DNA of 64,000 bases from Ferrovibrio terrae (GTDB lineage Bacteria; Pseudomonadota; Alphaproteobacteria; Ferrovibrionales; Ferrovibrionaceae), in contig NZ_CP041636.1 of NCBI RefSeq assembly GCF_007197755.1, positions 3,570,001-3,634,000 of the forward strand, given 5' to 3'. Below are positions 29,148 to 38,672 of this stretch, piece after piece; position 1 is the stretch's first letter; each line of letters starts with the position of its first letter. The notes beneath the pieces were generated by a model, which worked only from the letters and a program-made list of their open reading frames with translations, searched no databases and was not told where the DNA came from. Both the position numbers and the translations under genes were made by a program.

Positions 29148-30737
29148 ATGTCTGCCTCAGCAGCGACCATGGCTGCGCCCGCAATGCCGGCCGAGGGCGC
29201 CCTGCCGAAGGGCCGCATGATCGGCTACTTCGCCATGGTGCTCGGCATGTTCATGGCGATCCTGGATATCCAGATCGTGTCGTCATCGCTGACGGAAATC
29301 CAGGCGGGTCTGTCGGCGTCCGCCGACGAGATCAGCTGGGTGCAGACCTCGTATCTGATTGCCGAAGTGATCATGATCCCGTTCAGCGGCTATCTCTCGC
29401 GGCTGCTGTCGACGCGCGTGCTGTTTACCATCTCGGCCGCCAGCTTCACGCTGGCCAGCATCGGCTGCGCCATGGCGACCAATCTGGAAACCATGATCGT
29501 GCTGCGCGCCCTGCAGGGCTTCCTCGGCGGCGCGATGATCCCGACCGTGTTTGCCACCACCTACATGATCTTTCCGCGCAACAAGATGGCCGGCGCGACC
29601 GTGATCATCGGCCTGGTCGCCACGCTCGCGCCCACGATAGGCCCCACGCTGGGCGGCTACCTGACCCAGCTGTTCTCCTGGCACTGGCTGTTCCTGATCA
29701 ACATCGTGCCCGGCATCGCCGTGATCGCGCTGGTCTGGAGCTTCATGGATATCGACAAGCCCGACTACTCCCTGATCAAGGGCTTCGACTATTCCGGCCT
29801 CATCGGGCTGGCGCTGTTCCTCGGCAGCCTGGAATACGTACTGGAGGAAGGCACCCGCAAGGACTGGTTCGCCGACGAGGCGATGCGCTGGTTCGCGCTC
29901 GCCAGCTTCATCGGCGCGCTCGTCTTCTTCTGGCGCAGCCTGACCTATCGCAATCCCATCGTTGACCTGAAGGCCTTCCGTAATCGCAACTTCGCCACCG
30001 GCTGTCTGTTCAGCCTGACCATTGGCGTCGGCCTCTATGGCCTGGTCTACCTGCTGCCGCTCTATCTCGGCCGCGTTCAGGGCCTCAACAGCCTGCAGAT
30101 CGGCGAGATCATGTTCATCACCGGCCTGGCCCAGTTCTGCTCGGCGCCGCTGGCCGGCTTCCTCGCCCGCAAGTCGCCCGATCCGCGCCCGGTGCTGGCC
30201 TTCGGCTTTGCGCTGCTGGCCGCCAGCACCTGGATGATGAGCGGCCTGACCGGCGACTGGAAATTCGACGAGCTTCTCATTCCGCAGATCATGCGCGGCG
30301 CAGCCCTGATGTTCTGCATCGTGCCGATCAACGTGATCGCGCTCGGCACACTGCCGCAGAGCGAGCTGAAAAACGCCAGCGGGCTTTACAACCTGACACG
30401 CAATCTGGGCGGCGCGTTTGGTCTGGCCGGCATCAACACGATCATGACCGAGCGCACCAACTTCCACTGGAACCGGATGGTGGATTTCATCAATCCCGGC
30501 CGCTGGGAAGTGCAGCAGTATATCGATAGCATTGCCGGCATGTTCGGCGACCGCAGCCCGGCCGACCAGACCCAGCTGGCGATCAGAATGCTGACCAACA
30601 AGGTGCAGGGCCAGGCCTATCTGATGAGCTTCATCGATGTCTTCTTCCTGCTGAGCCTGCTGTTCGCCGCCGCGGCCGTCGCCGTGGTGCTGGCGCAGAA
30701 GCCGAAGCAGACACCCGCTCCGGGAGACGCACATTGA
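29148..30737 (+). CDS. emrB: EmrB-type DHA2 multidrug efflux transporter
   Basis: A 529-residue, 14-helix drug:H+ antiporter. DHA2 marks are LDIQIVSSSLTEIQ in helix 1, the motif A-like GYLSRLLSTRVLF, and motif C in GLVATLAPTIGPTLGGYL after helix 4. It works with EmrA and an outer-membrane TolC-type channel, which is not in the window. It is 4 bp after emrA, and its stop overlaps the TTG start of the tetR gene, so all three form one operon. Confidence 0.92.
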   Translation: MSASAATMAAPAMPAEGALPKGRMIGYFAMVLGMFMAILDIQIVSSSLTEIQAGLSASADEISWVQTSYLIAEVIMIPFSGYLSRLLSTRVLFTISAASFTLASIGCAMATNLETMIVLRALQGFLGGAMIPTVFATTYMIFPRNKMAGATVIIGLVATLAPTIGPTLGGYLTQLFSWHWLFLINIVPGIAVIALVWSFMDIDKPDYSLIKGFDYSGLIGLALFLGSLEYVLEEGTRKDWFADEAMRWFALASFIGALVFFWRSLTYRNPIVDLKAFRNRNFATGCLFSLTIGVGLYGLVYLLPLYLGRVQGLNSLQIGEIMFITGLAQFCSAPLAGFLARKSPDPRPVLAFGFALLAASTWMMSGLTGDWKFDELLIPQIMRGAALMFCIVPINVIALGTLPQSELKNASGLYNLTRNLGGAFGLAGINTIMTERTNFHWNRMVDFINPGRWEVQQYIDSIAGMFGDRSPADQTQLAIRMLTNKVQGQAYLMSFIDVFFLLSLLFAAAAVAVVLAQKPKQTPAPGDAH

Positions 30738-31354
30738 ACAAGATGTCGCCAAAACGCGGACGTCCCGTCGATCCCGCCAAGCGCGCGGCGATCCTGGATA
30801 CCGCGCGCGAGCTGTTCTTCGAGCACGGCTATGGCGTCGGGCTGGAAACCATCGCCGCCCGTGCCGGCGTCTCGCGCCAGACGATCTACAATCTGTTTGA
30901 GTCGAAGGACGATCTGTTCGCCGCCATCGTGCAGGACACTTCGGGTCCGATCACGGCGGCGCTCGCCGAACTGACACCGGATGCCACGCCCCGCGACGTG
31001 CTGACCGCACTGGGCGTCAGCTTCCTGACCAAAATACTGTCTGACCGCGCCGTGCAGTTCCAGCGCCTGCTGATCGGCTCCGCAGCCAGTTTCCCGACTC
31101 TGGGCCCGACATTTTACGCCAACGGCCCGGGCCGGGGTCTGGCGCGCCTCGCCGCCTATCTCGACCGCGAGACCAGTGCCAAACGGCTGGCAGTCAGCGA
31201 TCCGGTGCTGGCCGCCGAGCAGTTCTTCGGCATGCTGATGGGCCACCGCAGCATGCGGCGCACGCTGCGCATCGACGGCGAGATGCCGGCCGAGGAAATC
31301 CGCCGCCGCGTCGATGCCGCGGTCAGCGCCTTCCTGCGCGCCTACAGTCCTTAG
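30734..31354 (+). CDS. TetR-family transcriptional regulator
   Basis: A 206-residue TetR-type protein: N-terminal helix-turn-helix (AILDTARELFFEHGYGVGLETIAARAGVSRQTIYNLFESKDDL in consensus order; key part AARAGVSRQTIYNLF near residue 50) and an all-helical ligand domain. The TTG start at 30734 has GGGAGA 6-7 bp upstream and overlaps the emrB stop as TTGA. An ATG three codons later has poorer spacing. Lying last in the efflux operon, it is the likely repressor of emrAB and of itself. Converges with pepN, overlapping 4 bp. Confidence 0.88.
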   Translation: MNKMSPKRGRPVDPAKRAAILDTARELFFEHGYGVGLETIAARAGVSRQTIYNLFESKDDLFAAIVQDTSGPITAALAELTPDATPRDVLTALGVSFLTKILSDRAVQFQRLLIGSAASFPTLGPTFYANGPGRGLARLAAYLDRETSAKRLAVSDPVLAAEQFFGMLMGHRSMRRTLRIDGEMPAEEIRRRVDAAVSAFLRAYSP

Positions 31355-33972
31355 TTTTCCAGCGACTTCGAGGCGATCTCGTAGACATCGCGCGACAGGT
31401 TCGGCTTCGCCAGCACCCGACGCAACTCGGCTTTCATCTTTTCCTGCCGGGCCGCGTCAAACCGCCGCCAGCGCCCCAGCGGCGCGAGCAGTCTTGCCGC
31501 CACCTGCGGATTGATCGGCTCCAGTTCCAGCATGCGGTCGGCATGGAAGGCATAGCCCGAGCCATCGGCGGCGTGATAGCGCAGCGCATTGGCGGTAAAC
31601 GCCCCGATCAGCGAGCGCACCTTGTTCGGCTTCTGCATCGAGAAAGCCGGATGTGTCAGCAGCGACCGTACATTCTCCAGCGTCTCGGGAAGCGTCGAGA
31701 TCGCCTGCAGCATGAGCCATTTGTCCAGCACCAGCGCATCGTCGGCGAAGCGCTGGTAGAAATCGGCCAGCGCCGCCTCGCGTTCAGGGCCGGCGATGTC
31801 GACCAGCAGACGAAGGGCTGCCGCGCGGTCGGTCATGTTGTCGGCTTTTGAATACTGGTCATGGATCAGGCGGCGCAGGCCGGCGTCTTCATCGGCCTGT
31901 TCCGACAGGTACGACAAAGCCGCATTCTTCAGCGCGCGCCGGCCGGCCGAGGTTGAATCCGGGCTGTAGGTGCCGGGCGTCGTGTTGCGGCTGTAAATGT
32001 CTTCAAGCTGCTTGCGGTATGTCCGCACGATTTCCAGCCGGAGCGCGCGGCGTGCCGCATGAATGCCGTCCACATCCACCACGGCCATGCGGTCGGCGAT
32101 ATAGTCCTCGCTGGGCAGCGTGATGGCTTCAGCGACGAAGGCCTGCTCTAGCTTGTCGTCACGCAGTGTCAGACCGATGGCCTCAATGAAGGCCGGATCG
32201 AACGGCTTGGCCGGATTGGCGACGCGGGCGAGCAGCAGCTCGGTGGCATATTGCTGGCCGGCCTCCCAGCGCGCGAAGGCATCACTGTCATGCGCCATCA
32301 GGAAGGCCTGCGCCTCGCCCGGCTGCTTCGCTTTCACGACCACCGGCGCTGAGAAGCCACGATTAAGCGAGATCGCCTTCGGTTTGGGCACGCCCTTGAA
32401 TTTGAAGGTCTGCGTCGGCGCCGTGACATTCAGCATACCGGGCCGCGGCATCGCGGCAGTATCCGCTTTCAACGCGATGTCACGACCCTGTGCATCCAGC
32501 AGGCCGATGCCGAACGGCATCTGCACCGGCTGCTTGTCGGGCTGGCCCGGCGTCGGTGGCACAACCTGCGTCACCGTCAGTTCGTAATCGCCGCTCCCGG
32601 GATCATAGCTGCCCTCGACCACCACTTCCGGCGTGCCGGCCTGGCTGTACCAGCGCTGGAACTGCGAGAGGTCAACTTTGTTGGCGTCGGCCATGGCGGC
32701 GACGAACTGGTCGCAGGTCGCGGCTTCGCCATCATGGCGCTCGACATAGAGCTTCATGCCCTTCTGGAAGCCGTCCTCACCCAGCATGGTATGGATCATG
32801 CGGATGACTTCGGAACCCTTCTCGTAGACCGTCGCCGTATAGAAATTGTCGATGGCGATGTAGCTGTCGGGCCGGATCGGATGCGCGAGAGGTCCTGCGT
32901 CTTCCGGGAACTGGCGGCCGCGCAAGAGGCGCACATCCTGGATGCGCTTGACCGGGCGCGAACGCATATCGGAGGTGAATTCCTGGTCGCGGAAGACGGT
33001 GAGGCCTTCCTTCAGGCTGAGCTGGAACCAGTCGCGGCAGGTGATGCGGTTGCCGGTCCAGTTATGGAAATACTCATGCGCCACCACCGCCTCGATGCCG
33101 GCATAGTCGGTGTCGGTGGCGGTTTCGTGGTCGGCCAGAATGTATTTGTCGTTGAAGACATTCAGGCTCTTGTTTTCCATCGCGCCCATATTGAAGTCGC
33201 TGACGGCCACAATGTTGAACAGGTCGAGGTCGTATTCCAGATCGAAGCGCGTCTCGTCCCAGCGCATCGAACGCTTCAACGCATCCATCGCGTAAGCCGT
33301 GCGCTCCACCTTGCCATGCTCGACAAAAATCCGCAGCGCCACCTTGCGGCCGCTGCGAGTGACGAATTCATCCTCGTTGACGGCAAGGTCACCGGCGACC
33401 AGCGCGAAGAGATAGCAGGGCTTCGGGAAGGGGTCGTGCCAGACGGCATAATGCCGGCCATCCGACAAACCGCCCTCTTCCACCAGATTTCCGTTCGACA
33501 GCAACACCGGGTTGGCCTTTTTGTCGCCACGAATAGTGACGCGATAGGTCGACATTACATCGGGCCGGTCGGGGAAATAGGTGATGCGGCGGAAGCCCTG
33601 CGCCTCGCATTGTGTGCAATAGACACCGCTCGACTGATACAGACCCGACAGATGCGTGTTGCCCTTCGGATTGATCCTGGTCTCGATTTCCAGCGTGAAG
33701 GCCGAGGACGGCACGGTGGCGATGGTCAGGCCGTGTTCGTCCGCCGTGTAATCGGCCGGCAACAGCTTGCGGCCATCAATGACGACCGACAGCAGTTCGA
33801 TATCTTCGCCATCCAGCTTGAGTGCCGCGCCGGCGCTTTGGGGCGCAACCGCCAGCTTCGACTTGACCCGCGTCGCCTCGGGCTGCAGGTCGAATTCCAG
33901 CTCCACCGTCTCGATGCGGAAATCGGGGGCGCGATAATCCTTGCGATGGATCGCGGTCGGCTGCGCGGTCAT
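31351..33972 (-). CDS. pepN: Aminopeptidase N (M1 family)
   Basis: Broad-specificity zinc aminopeptidase of the cytoplasm, 873 residues, the length of the E. coli enzyme. The exopeptidase motif GAMENKSLNVFN and the zinc motif VAHEYFHNW (first His near residue 299), with the downstream Glu in LKEGLTVFRDQEF, are intact. The QCEAQGFRRITYFPDRPDV segment is typical of this bacterial subfamily. It starts 9 bp after dnaE on the same strand and is probably cotranscribed with it. Confidence 0.96.
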   Translation of the reverse strand: MTAQPTAIHRKDYRAPDFRIETVELEFDLQPEATRVKSKLAVAPQSAGAALKLDGEDIELLSVVIDGRKLLPADYTADEHGLTIATVPSSAFTLEIETRINPKGNTHLSGLYQSSGVYCTQCEAQGFRRITYFPDRPDVMSTYRVTIRGDKKANPVLLSNGNLVEEGGLSDGRHYAVWHDPFPKPCYLFALVAGDLAVNEDEFVTRSGRKVALRIFVEHGKVERTAYAMDALKRSMRWDETRFDLEYDLDLFNIVAVSDFNMGAMENKSLNVFNDKYILADHETATDTDYAGIEAVVAHEYFHNWTGNRITCRDWFQLSLKEGLTVFRDQEFTSDMRSRPVKRIQDVRLLRGRQFPEDAGPLAHPIRPDSYIAIDNFYTATVYEKGSEVIRMIHTMLGEDGFQKGMKLYVERHDGEAATCDQFVAAMADANKVDLSQFQRWYSQAGTPEVVVEGSYDPGSGDYELTVTQVVPPTPGQPDKQPVQMPFGIGLLDAQGRDIALKADTAAMPRPGMLNVTAPTQTFKFKGVPKPKAISLNRGFSAPVVVKAKQPGEAQAFLMAHDSDAFARWEAGQQYATELLLARVANPAKPFDPAFIEAIGLTLRDDKLEQAFVAEAITLPSEDYIADRMAVVDVDGIHAARRALRLEIVRTYRKQLEDIYSRNTTPGTYSPDSTSAGRRALKNAALSYLSEQADEDAGLRRLIHDQYSKADNMTDRAAALRLLVDIAGPEREAALADFYQRFADDALVLDKWLMLQAISTLPETLENVRSLLTHPAFSMQKPNKVRSLIGAFTANALRYHAADGSGYAFHADRMLELEPINPQVAARLLAPLGRWRRFDAARQEKMKAELRRVLAKPNLSRDVYEIASKSLEN

Positions 33973-33981
33973 GGAGTCACC

Positions 33982-36900
33982 CTAGATGTCATAAACCTCG
34001 CGCACGCCGGGCAGCACGCGGATCTGGTGGCGCGTTGCCGGGTTGATGGCGAAGGTTTCCTTCAGCTTGATATCGGCTTCGATGTCGGGCTTGCCGGCCT
34101 CGTCGATCTGCAGACCGAGCATCACCTGTCCCCTGCCCTTGCCGGCCTTGTCGAGCAGGGTGCGAATCTGCGCCAGCGGGCGGTCGTCCTCGATCAGGAT
34201 CTTGATCCCGGCGGCGGCGCGCGCCGCCACGTCATCCAGCTTCTCGATCTTCTGCGCGCTGAGCCGCGGCTGCTCGCCATCGGCACGCGCCGACAGAGTC
34301 CAGACCACATTGGTGCCGGCTTCCAGCATGTCGCGGTGCTGCGCGAGGATTTCGGAGAACAACATCACCTCGTACATGCCCGAGGCGTCCGAACACTGCA
34401 CGAAGGCAAAACGGTTCCCGGTCTTCTGCGAGGTACGCTCCTGCTTGGAGATCACGGTGCCGGCCAGCTTCACGATGCTTTCGCTGGCGCCGATCATTTT
34501 CAGCGCCTCGGTGTAGCGCTTCACGCCGACGCGGTTGAGCGTGGCCTGATAGGCATCGAGCGGATGCGCCGACAGATAAAAGCCGATCGCCTCGAATTCC
34601 TTGGCGAGCTGGTCCATCGGCGTCCAGATGTCGCCCTCGGGCAGCTTGGGCAGGCGCTCTTCGGTCTTGCCGCCGCCGAACAGGTTCACCTGGTTGGAAT
34701 TGCGTTCCTCGGCCTTGCTCTGGGCAAAGCGGATCAGGGTTTCGAGTCCTGCGATCACCCTGGCGCGGTTCTTTTCCAGATGATCAAAAGCGCCGGCCTT
34801 GGCCAGATTTTCCAGCATGCGCTTGTTCAGCGCGGCGGGATCGACACGGCTGGCGAAGTCGAACAGCGACTTGAACGGGCCATTCTTCTCGCGCTCGGCC
34901 ACGATCACCGCCATCGGCGCGGCGCCGACATTGCGCACAGCCGAAAGCGCATAGCGGATCGCGCCTTTCTCGTGCCTGTCGTATTCGACCGAGAATTCGA
35001 CCAGCGACTTGTTGATATCCGGCGGCAGCAGCGTGATGCCCTGTCGCGCGCATTCCTGGCGGAAGACATTCAGCTTGTCGGTGTTGGAAATATCCAGCGT
35101 CATCGAACCGGCAATGAACTCGACCGGGTAATTGGCCTTCAGGTAGGCGGTATGCCAGGCGACCAGCGCATAGGCCGCCGCGTGGCTCTTGTTGAAACCG
35201 TAGCCGGCGAATTTCTCGACCAGTTCGAAGATGAAGGCGGCCCGCTCCGGATCGACGCCCTTGGCTTTGGCGCCGTTGACGAAGCGGTCCTTCTGCGCGT
35301 CCATCTCCGCCTTGATCTTCTTGCCCATGGCACGGCGCAGCAGATCGGCATCGCCCAGCGAATAGCCGGCCAGCACCTTGGCGATTTCCATCACCTGTTC
35401 CTGGTAGATGATGACGCCGTAGGTTTCCTCCAGCACCGGCTTGAGCCAGTCATGCAGGTAGTCGGGCTTTTCCTTGCCATGCTTACGCGCGATGTAGCTC
35501 GGGATATTTTCCATCGGACCCGGGCGATACAACGCCACGAGCGCGATGAGATCCTCGAAGGCGTCGGGCTTCATGTTGCGCAACATGTCGCGCATGCCGC
35601 TGCCTTCAAACTGGAACACGCCGACCGCATCGCCGCGTCCGAGCAGGTTGAAGGTCGGCTGGTCCGACAGGGGAATTTCCGCCAGTTCGATGTTCACGCC
35701 CCTGAGCCGGATCAGGTTGATGGCCTTTTCCAGCACGTCGAGGGTCTTGAGGCCGAGGAAGTCGAATTTCACCAGGCCGGCGGCCTCGGCGTATTTCATC
35801 GAGAACTGCGTGGCCGGCATGCTGGCATGCGGATCGCGATAGAGCGGCACCAGTTCGACCAGCGGCCGGTCGCCGATCACCACGCCGGCGGCATGCGTCG
35901 AGGCGTTGCGGTAGAGACCTTCCAGTTTCAGCGCCACGTCCATCATGCGGGCAACATTCTCGTCGCGGTCGCGTTCCTCGCGCAGACGCACCTCTTCCTT
36001 GATCGCCTGCGCCAGCGTCACCGGATTCGCCGGGTTGTTCGGGATCAGCTTGCAGATGCGGTCCACCTGCCCGAGCGGCAGCTGAAGGACGCGGCCCACA
36101 TCTCGCAGGGCAGCGCGGGCCTGCAGTTTGCCGAAGGTGATGATCTGGGCGACGTTGGCGGAGCCGTATTTGTCCTGCACATAATGGATCACCTCTTCGC
36201 GGCGTTCCTGGCAGAAGTCGATATCGAAGTCGGGCATCGACACGCGTTCCGGATTTAGGAAACGTTCGAACAGCAGGCCGAAGCGCAGCGGATCGAGATC
36301 GGTAATGGTCAGCGCCCAGGCGACCACCGAACCGGCACCCGAACCGCGGCCCGGACCCACGGCAATCCCGTTGCGCTTGGACCACTGGATGAAATCGGCC
36401 ACGATCAGGAAGTAGCCGGGGAATTTCATCCCGATGATCGTGTCGCATTCGAAATCGAGACGGTCGTGGTAGACCTTGGCCTTTTCCGGGTCGGTGACGC
36501 CGATCTGCTGCAAGCGCAGTTCCAGGCCCTCGCGCGCCATCCGGCGCAGCATGTCGGCCTCGCTCTCGCCGGTGCCGTCGCCAAAATTGGGCAAAATCGG
36601 CGCGCGCTCATTGGCCTTCACGGCGCAGCGGCGGGCGATCACCAGCGTGTTGTCGATCGCCTCGGGCAGGTCGGCGAACAGCACCCGCATTTCCTCGGCC
36701 GACTTGAAGCGGTGGTCGGGGGTGACGCGGCGACGGTTCTGCTCGCCCACGTAAGAGCCCTCGGCGATGCAGAGCAGCGCGTCATGCGCCACATACATGT
36801 CCTCGTCGGGGAAGTAGCAGTCGTTGGTGGCGACCAGCGGCAGGTTGAGCTCATAGGCCAGGTCGAGCAGGCCGGGCTCGCTCTTGGCTTCCGAGGCCCA

Positions 36901-37449
36901 GCCATGGCGCTGCAGCTCCACATAGGTCCGGCCGGGGAAGATACCGGCCAAAGTCTTGAGCTGCTCGCGGGCGGCGTCGATCTGGCCGTCCAGCACCAGC
37001 CGGGCGATTGGTCCGCTGGGACCTCCTGTCAGGCAGATCACGCCCTCGGCGCAGGCTTCCAGGTCGGCCCACTGGATCTGGGCCACCTCGCCCGGCGGCG
37101 GCTCCAGATAGGCCTTGGTTGAGAGCTTCATCAGGTTGGCGTAGCCGGCCTCGGTCTGGGCCAGCAGCACGACCTTGTCCGGGTCCGGCTTTTTCAGGTT
37201 GCGGGCGCTGGGCTGAGCCAGGTCGGCACGGGCCAGGCTGAGCTGGCAGCCGAGGATCGGCTGGATGCCCTTGCCGGCCATCTCCTTGGAGAATTCCAGG
37301 GCGCCGAACAGGTTGTTGGTGTCGGTGATCGCCACCGCCGGCATGCGGTACCGCTGGCAAAGGTCGCCCAGCTTACCGACCCGGATCGCGCCCTCGGTCA
37401 GCGAATAGGCGGTATGAACCCGGAGATGGACGAAATCGGCGTGGCTCAT
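33982..37449 (-). CDS. dnaE: DNA polymerase III alpha subunit
   Basis: Replicative polymerase, 1155 residues. An N-terminal PHP domain (FVHLRVHTAYSLTEGA) precedes the C-family polymerase core, with catalytic aspartates in PDFDIDFCQERREEVI near residue 405 and the GPGRGSGAGSVVAWAL segment just before it. YQEQVMEIA, the helix-hairpin-helix and an OB fold follow; the C-terminal tau-binding tail ends VREVYDI. The PHP metal site is partly degenerate, as is usual for DnaE1. Upstream lies an unusual 638-bp AT-rich gap with a DnaA box. Confidence 0.97.
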   Translation of the reverse strand: MSHADFVHLRVHTAYSLTEGAIRVGKLGDLCQRYRMPAVAITDTNNLFGALEFSKEMAGKGIQPILGCQLSLARADLAQPSARNLKKPDPDKVVLLAQTEAGYANLMKLSTKAYLEPPPGEVAQIQWADLEACAEGVICLTGGPSGPIARLVLDGQIDAAREQLKTLAGIFPGRTYVELQRHGWASEAKSEPGLLDLAYELNLPLVATNDCYFPDEDMYVAHDALLCIAEGSYVGEQNRRRVTPDHRFKSAEEMRVLFADLPEAIDNTLVIARRCAVKANERAPILPNFGDGTGESEADMLRRMAREGLELRLQQIGVTDPEKAKVYHDRLDFECDTIIGMKFPGYFLIVADFIQWSKRNGIAVGPGRGSGAGSVVAWALTITDLDPLRFGLLFERFLNPERVSMPDFDIDFCQERREEVIHYVQDKYGSANVAQIITFGKLQARAALRDVGRVLQLPLGQVDRICKLIPNNPANPVTLAQAIKEEVRLREERDRDENVARMMDVALKLEGLYRNASTHAAGVVIGDRPLVELVPLYRDPHASMPATQFSMKYAEAAGLVKFDFLGLKTLDVLEKAINLIRLRGVNIELAEIPLSDQPTFNLLGRGDAVGVFQFEGSGMRDMLRNMKPDAFEDLIALVALYRPGPMENIPSYIARKHGKEKPDYLHDWLKPVLEETYGVIIYQEQVMEIAKVLAGYSLGDADLLRRAMGKKIKAEMDAQKDRFVNGAKAKGVDPERAAFIFELVEKFAGYGFNKSHAAAYALVAWHTAYLKANYPVEFIAGSMTLDISNTDKLNVFRQECARQGITLLPPDINKSLVEFSVEYDRHEKGAIRYALSAVRNVGAAPMAVIVAEREKNGPFKSLFDFASRVDPAALNKRMLENLAKAGAFDHLEKNRARVIAGLETLIRFAQSKAEERNSNQVNLFGGGKTEERLPKLPEGDIWTPMDQLAKEFEAIGFYLSAHPLDAYQATLNRVGVKRYTEALKMIGASESIVKLAGTVISKQERTSQKTGNRFAFVQCSDASGMYEVMLFSEILAQHRDMLEAGTNVVWTLSARADGEQPRLSAQKIEKLDDVAARAAAGIKILIEDDRPLAQIRTLLDKAGKGRGQVMLGLQIDEAGKPDIEADIKLKETFAINPATRHQIRVLPGVREVYDI

Positions 37450-38087
37450 GCGACCTTCGTTTCAGCGAATCAGGCGGCGGATTTTCGAGTCCCGTTCACG
37501 GTCTACGATACGCGACCTAGGGCCGCAAAACCAGAACGCAAGGAATCCGAATCCCAGACTGGGTGTGGCAGAATTGTGTTGATTCCCAATATCTTGTGGA
37601 TAAGTGGTGCTCCGGAGGGCTATGCCGGAGAACGTTCGCGGACGAATCCCAGATACGGGAGAACGGAGCGGCAAAGACGTCTAACTCTTGCGAAAGCCCA
37701 TGTCGGGAGCAGTTGAGGCGCCGCTGCAAATTCTAACTTTTAGGGTTATATAAAAACAGTAAGTCATTATTTTCAATATAATAAGTACAAATATAAATTC
37801 CACTGCGTGTTTCAGCACATCGCCGCCGGGACTGCCGTTGTGCCGGGAACACGTCGAGACAGTTTTTCGACTATATTCGTGGTAATAATCAATTATTTGA
37901 AATACTTATAATTCATTATTGATGTGATATTTTAGCTTATTCCGCCGTATATTCGCTAATCCACTCCCTATTCCGGCTTATTTCTGCTTAATTTCTGTTT
38001 ATCCTGCTTTCGCAATATGTTAGCCGGTACTATCGCCCGATCAGGCAGACATAATGCACGGCCCGATCCAGACAAGAGCATGTTCTC
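37450..38087. other. 638-bp non-coding region with extreme AT-rich core
   Basis: No convincing gene lies here. The dnaE-proximal half (to about 37735) has ordinary composition. Between about 37735 and 38030, AT content rises sharply: 37741-37800 has 11 G/C of 60 and 37861-37920 has 12 of 60, in a genome that is otherwise clearly GC-rich. The core includes the palindrome AATAAT-CA-ATTATT (37884-37897). It also has a run of degenerate pyrimidine-rich CTTA/TTTA repeats at 37970-38010 and TTAA-N7-TTAT near 37990, one base from a CtrA-type site. Confidence 0.8.
37595..37603 (-). promoter_or_regulatory. Consensus DnaA box TTATCCACA
   Basis: Exact 9-bp consensus DnaA-binding site on the minus strand, 146 bp upstream of dnaE and 130 bp from the AT-rich core. 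No second perfect box is seen in the gap. It could couple dnaE expression to DnaA or belong to a larger replication element. Confidence 0.5.
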
Positions 38088-38624
38088 ATGACCCAGCTCG
38101 AAACCGCCCGCCTGATCCTGCGGCCGCCGGAACGTGAAGATTACGAACCCTGGCTCGCCTTCGGGGCCGACGAGGAGGTCATGCGTCATCTGGGCGGCGT
38201 GATGCCGCCGGCCCTAGTCTGGCGCTCGATCTGCCTCATGACCGGCGCCTGGGCCATCGACGGCTTCTCGATGTTCTCGGTGATCGAGAAGTCGACCGGG
38301 CGCTGGATTGGCCGGCTGGGTCCCTGGCTGCCGGCCGAATGGCCCGGCACCGAAGTGGGCTGGAGCCTGACGCGCGACGCCTGGGGCAAGGGCTACGCCA
38401 CCGAGGGCGCGACGGCGGCCATCGACTGGGCCTTCGACCATCTGGGCTGGACCGAGGTGATCCACTGCATCGCGCCGGAGAACGCTGCCTCGCAGGCGGT
38501 GGCGAAGCGGCTCGGCTCGAGCTACCTGCGCGAGGGACGGCTGCCCGCCCCGATCAATGCCACCACCCACCTCTGGGGCCAGACCAGGGAACAGTGGCGG
38601 GCGCGGCGTAGCATCGCTCAATAA
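38088..38624 (+). CDS. GNAT-family N-acetyltransferase (RimJ/RimL type)
   Basis: A 178-residue Acetyltransf_3 protein. ETARLILRPPEREDYE opens the fold, the acetyl-CoA loop is in DAWGKGYATEGATAAIDWAF, and IHCIAPENAASQAVAKRLG forms the late strand-helix. Such enzymes acetylate protein N-termini, antibiotics or small amines; the substrate cannot be read here. It is alone on the plus strand between the AT-rich gap and lolD. CATAAT at 38050 may be a -10 box, with no good -35. A palindromic repeat follows the stop at once. Confidence 0.85.
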   Translation: MTQLETARLILRPPEREDYEPWLAFGADEEVMRHLGGVMPPALVWRSICLMTGAWAIDGFSMFSVIEKSTGRWIGRLGPWLPAEWPGTEVGWSLTRDAWGKGYATEGATAAIDWAFDHLGWTEVIHCIAPENAASQAVAKRLGSSYLREGRLPAPINATTHLWGQTREQWRARRSIAQ

Positions 38625-38629
38625 ATATT

Positions 38630-38660
38630 CGTCATGCCCTGGCTTGTCCCGGCCATGACG
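38630..38660. repeat. REP-like palindromic element, copy 1
   Basis: CGTCATG and CATGACG arms enclose CCCTGGCTTGTCCCGGC, which itself pairs imperfectly. It lies between the convergent ends of the GNAT gene and lolD and could terminate both. A second element with the same 13-bp left end is at 63253. Similar CGTCATG-type intergenic palindromes are common in alphaproteobacteria. Confidence 0.6.
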
Positions 38661-38672
38661 GCTATTCGTGGC

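Noticed and set aside
32734-36258. A 1174-codon open frame on the plus strand opposite pepN and dnaE
   Set aside because: It is the antisense shadow of two certain genes, with the Arg/His/Asp-rich composition typical of reverse-frame reading in GC-rich DNA, and it resembles no protein family.
37470-37500. A TTCGAGTC stretch resembling a tRNA T-loop upstream of dnaE
   Set aside because: The flanking bases do not form a T-stem or acceptor stem, so there is no support for a tRNA remnant or attachment site.
37450-38087. Calling this gap the chromosomal replication origin
   Set aside because: Only one perfect DnaA box is visible and no dnaA, hemE, parAB or gidAB genes are near. The AT-rich core alone is not enough.
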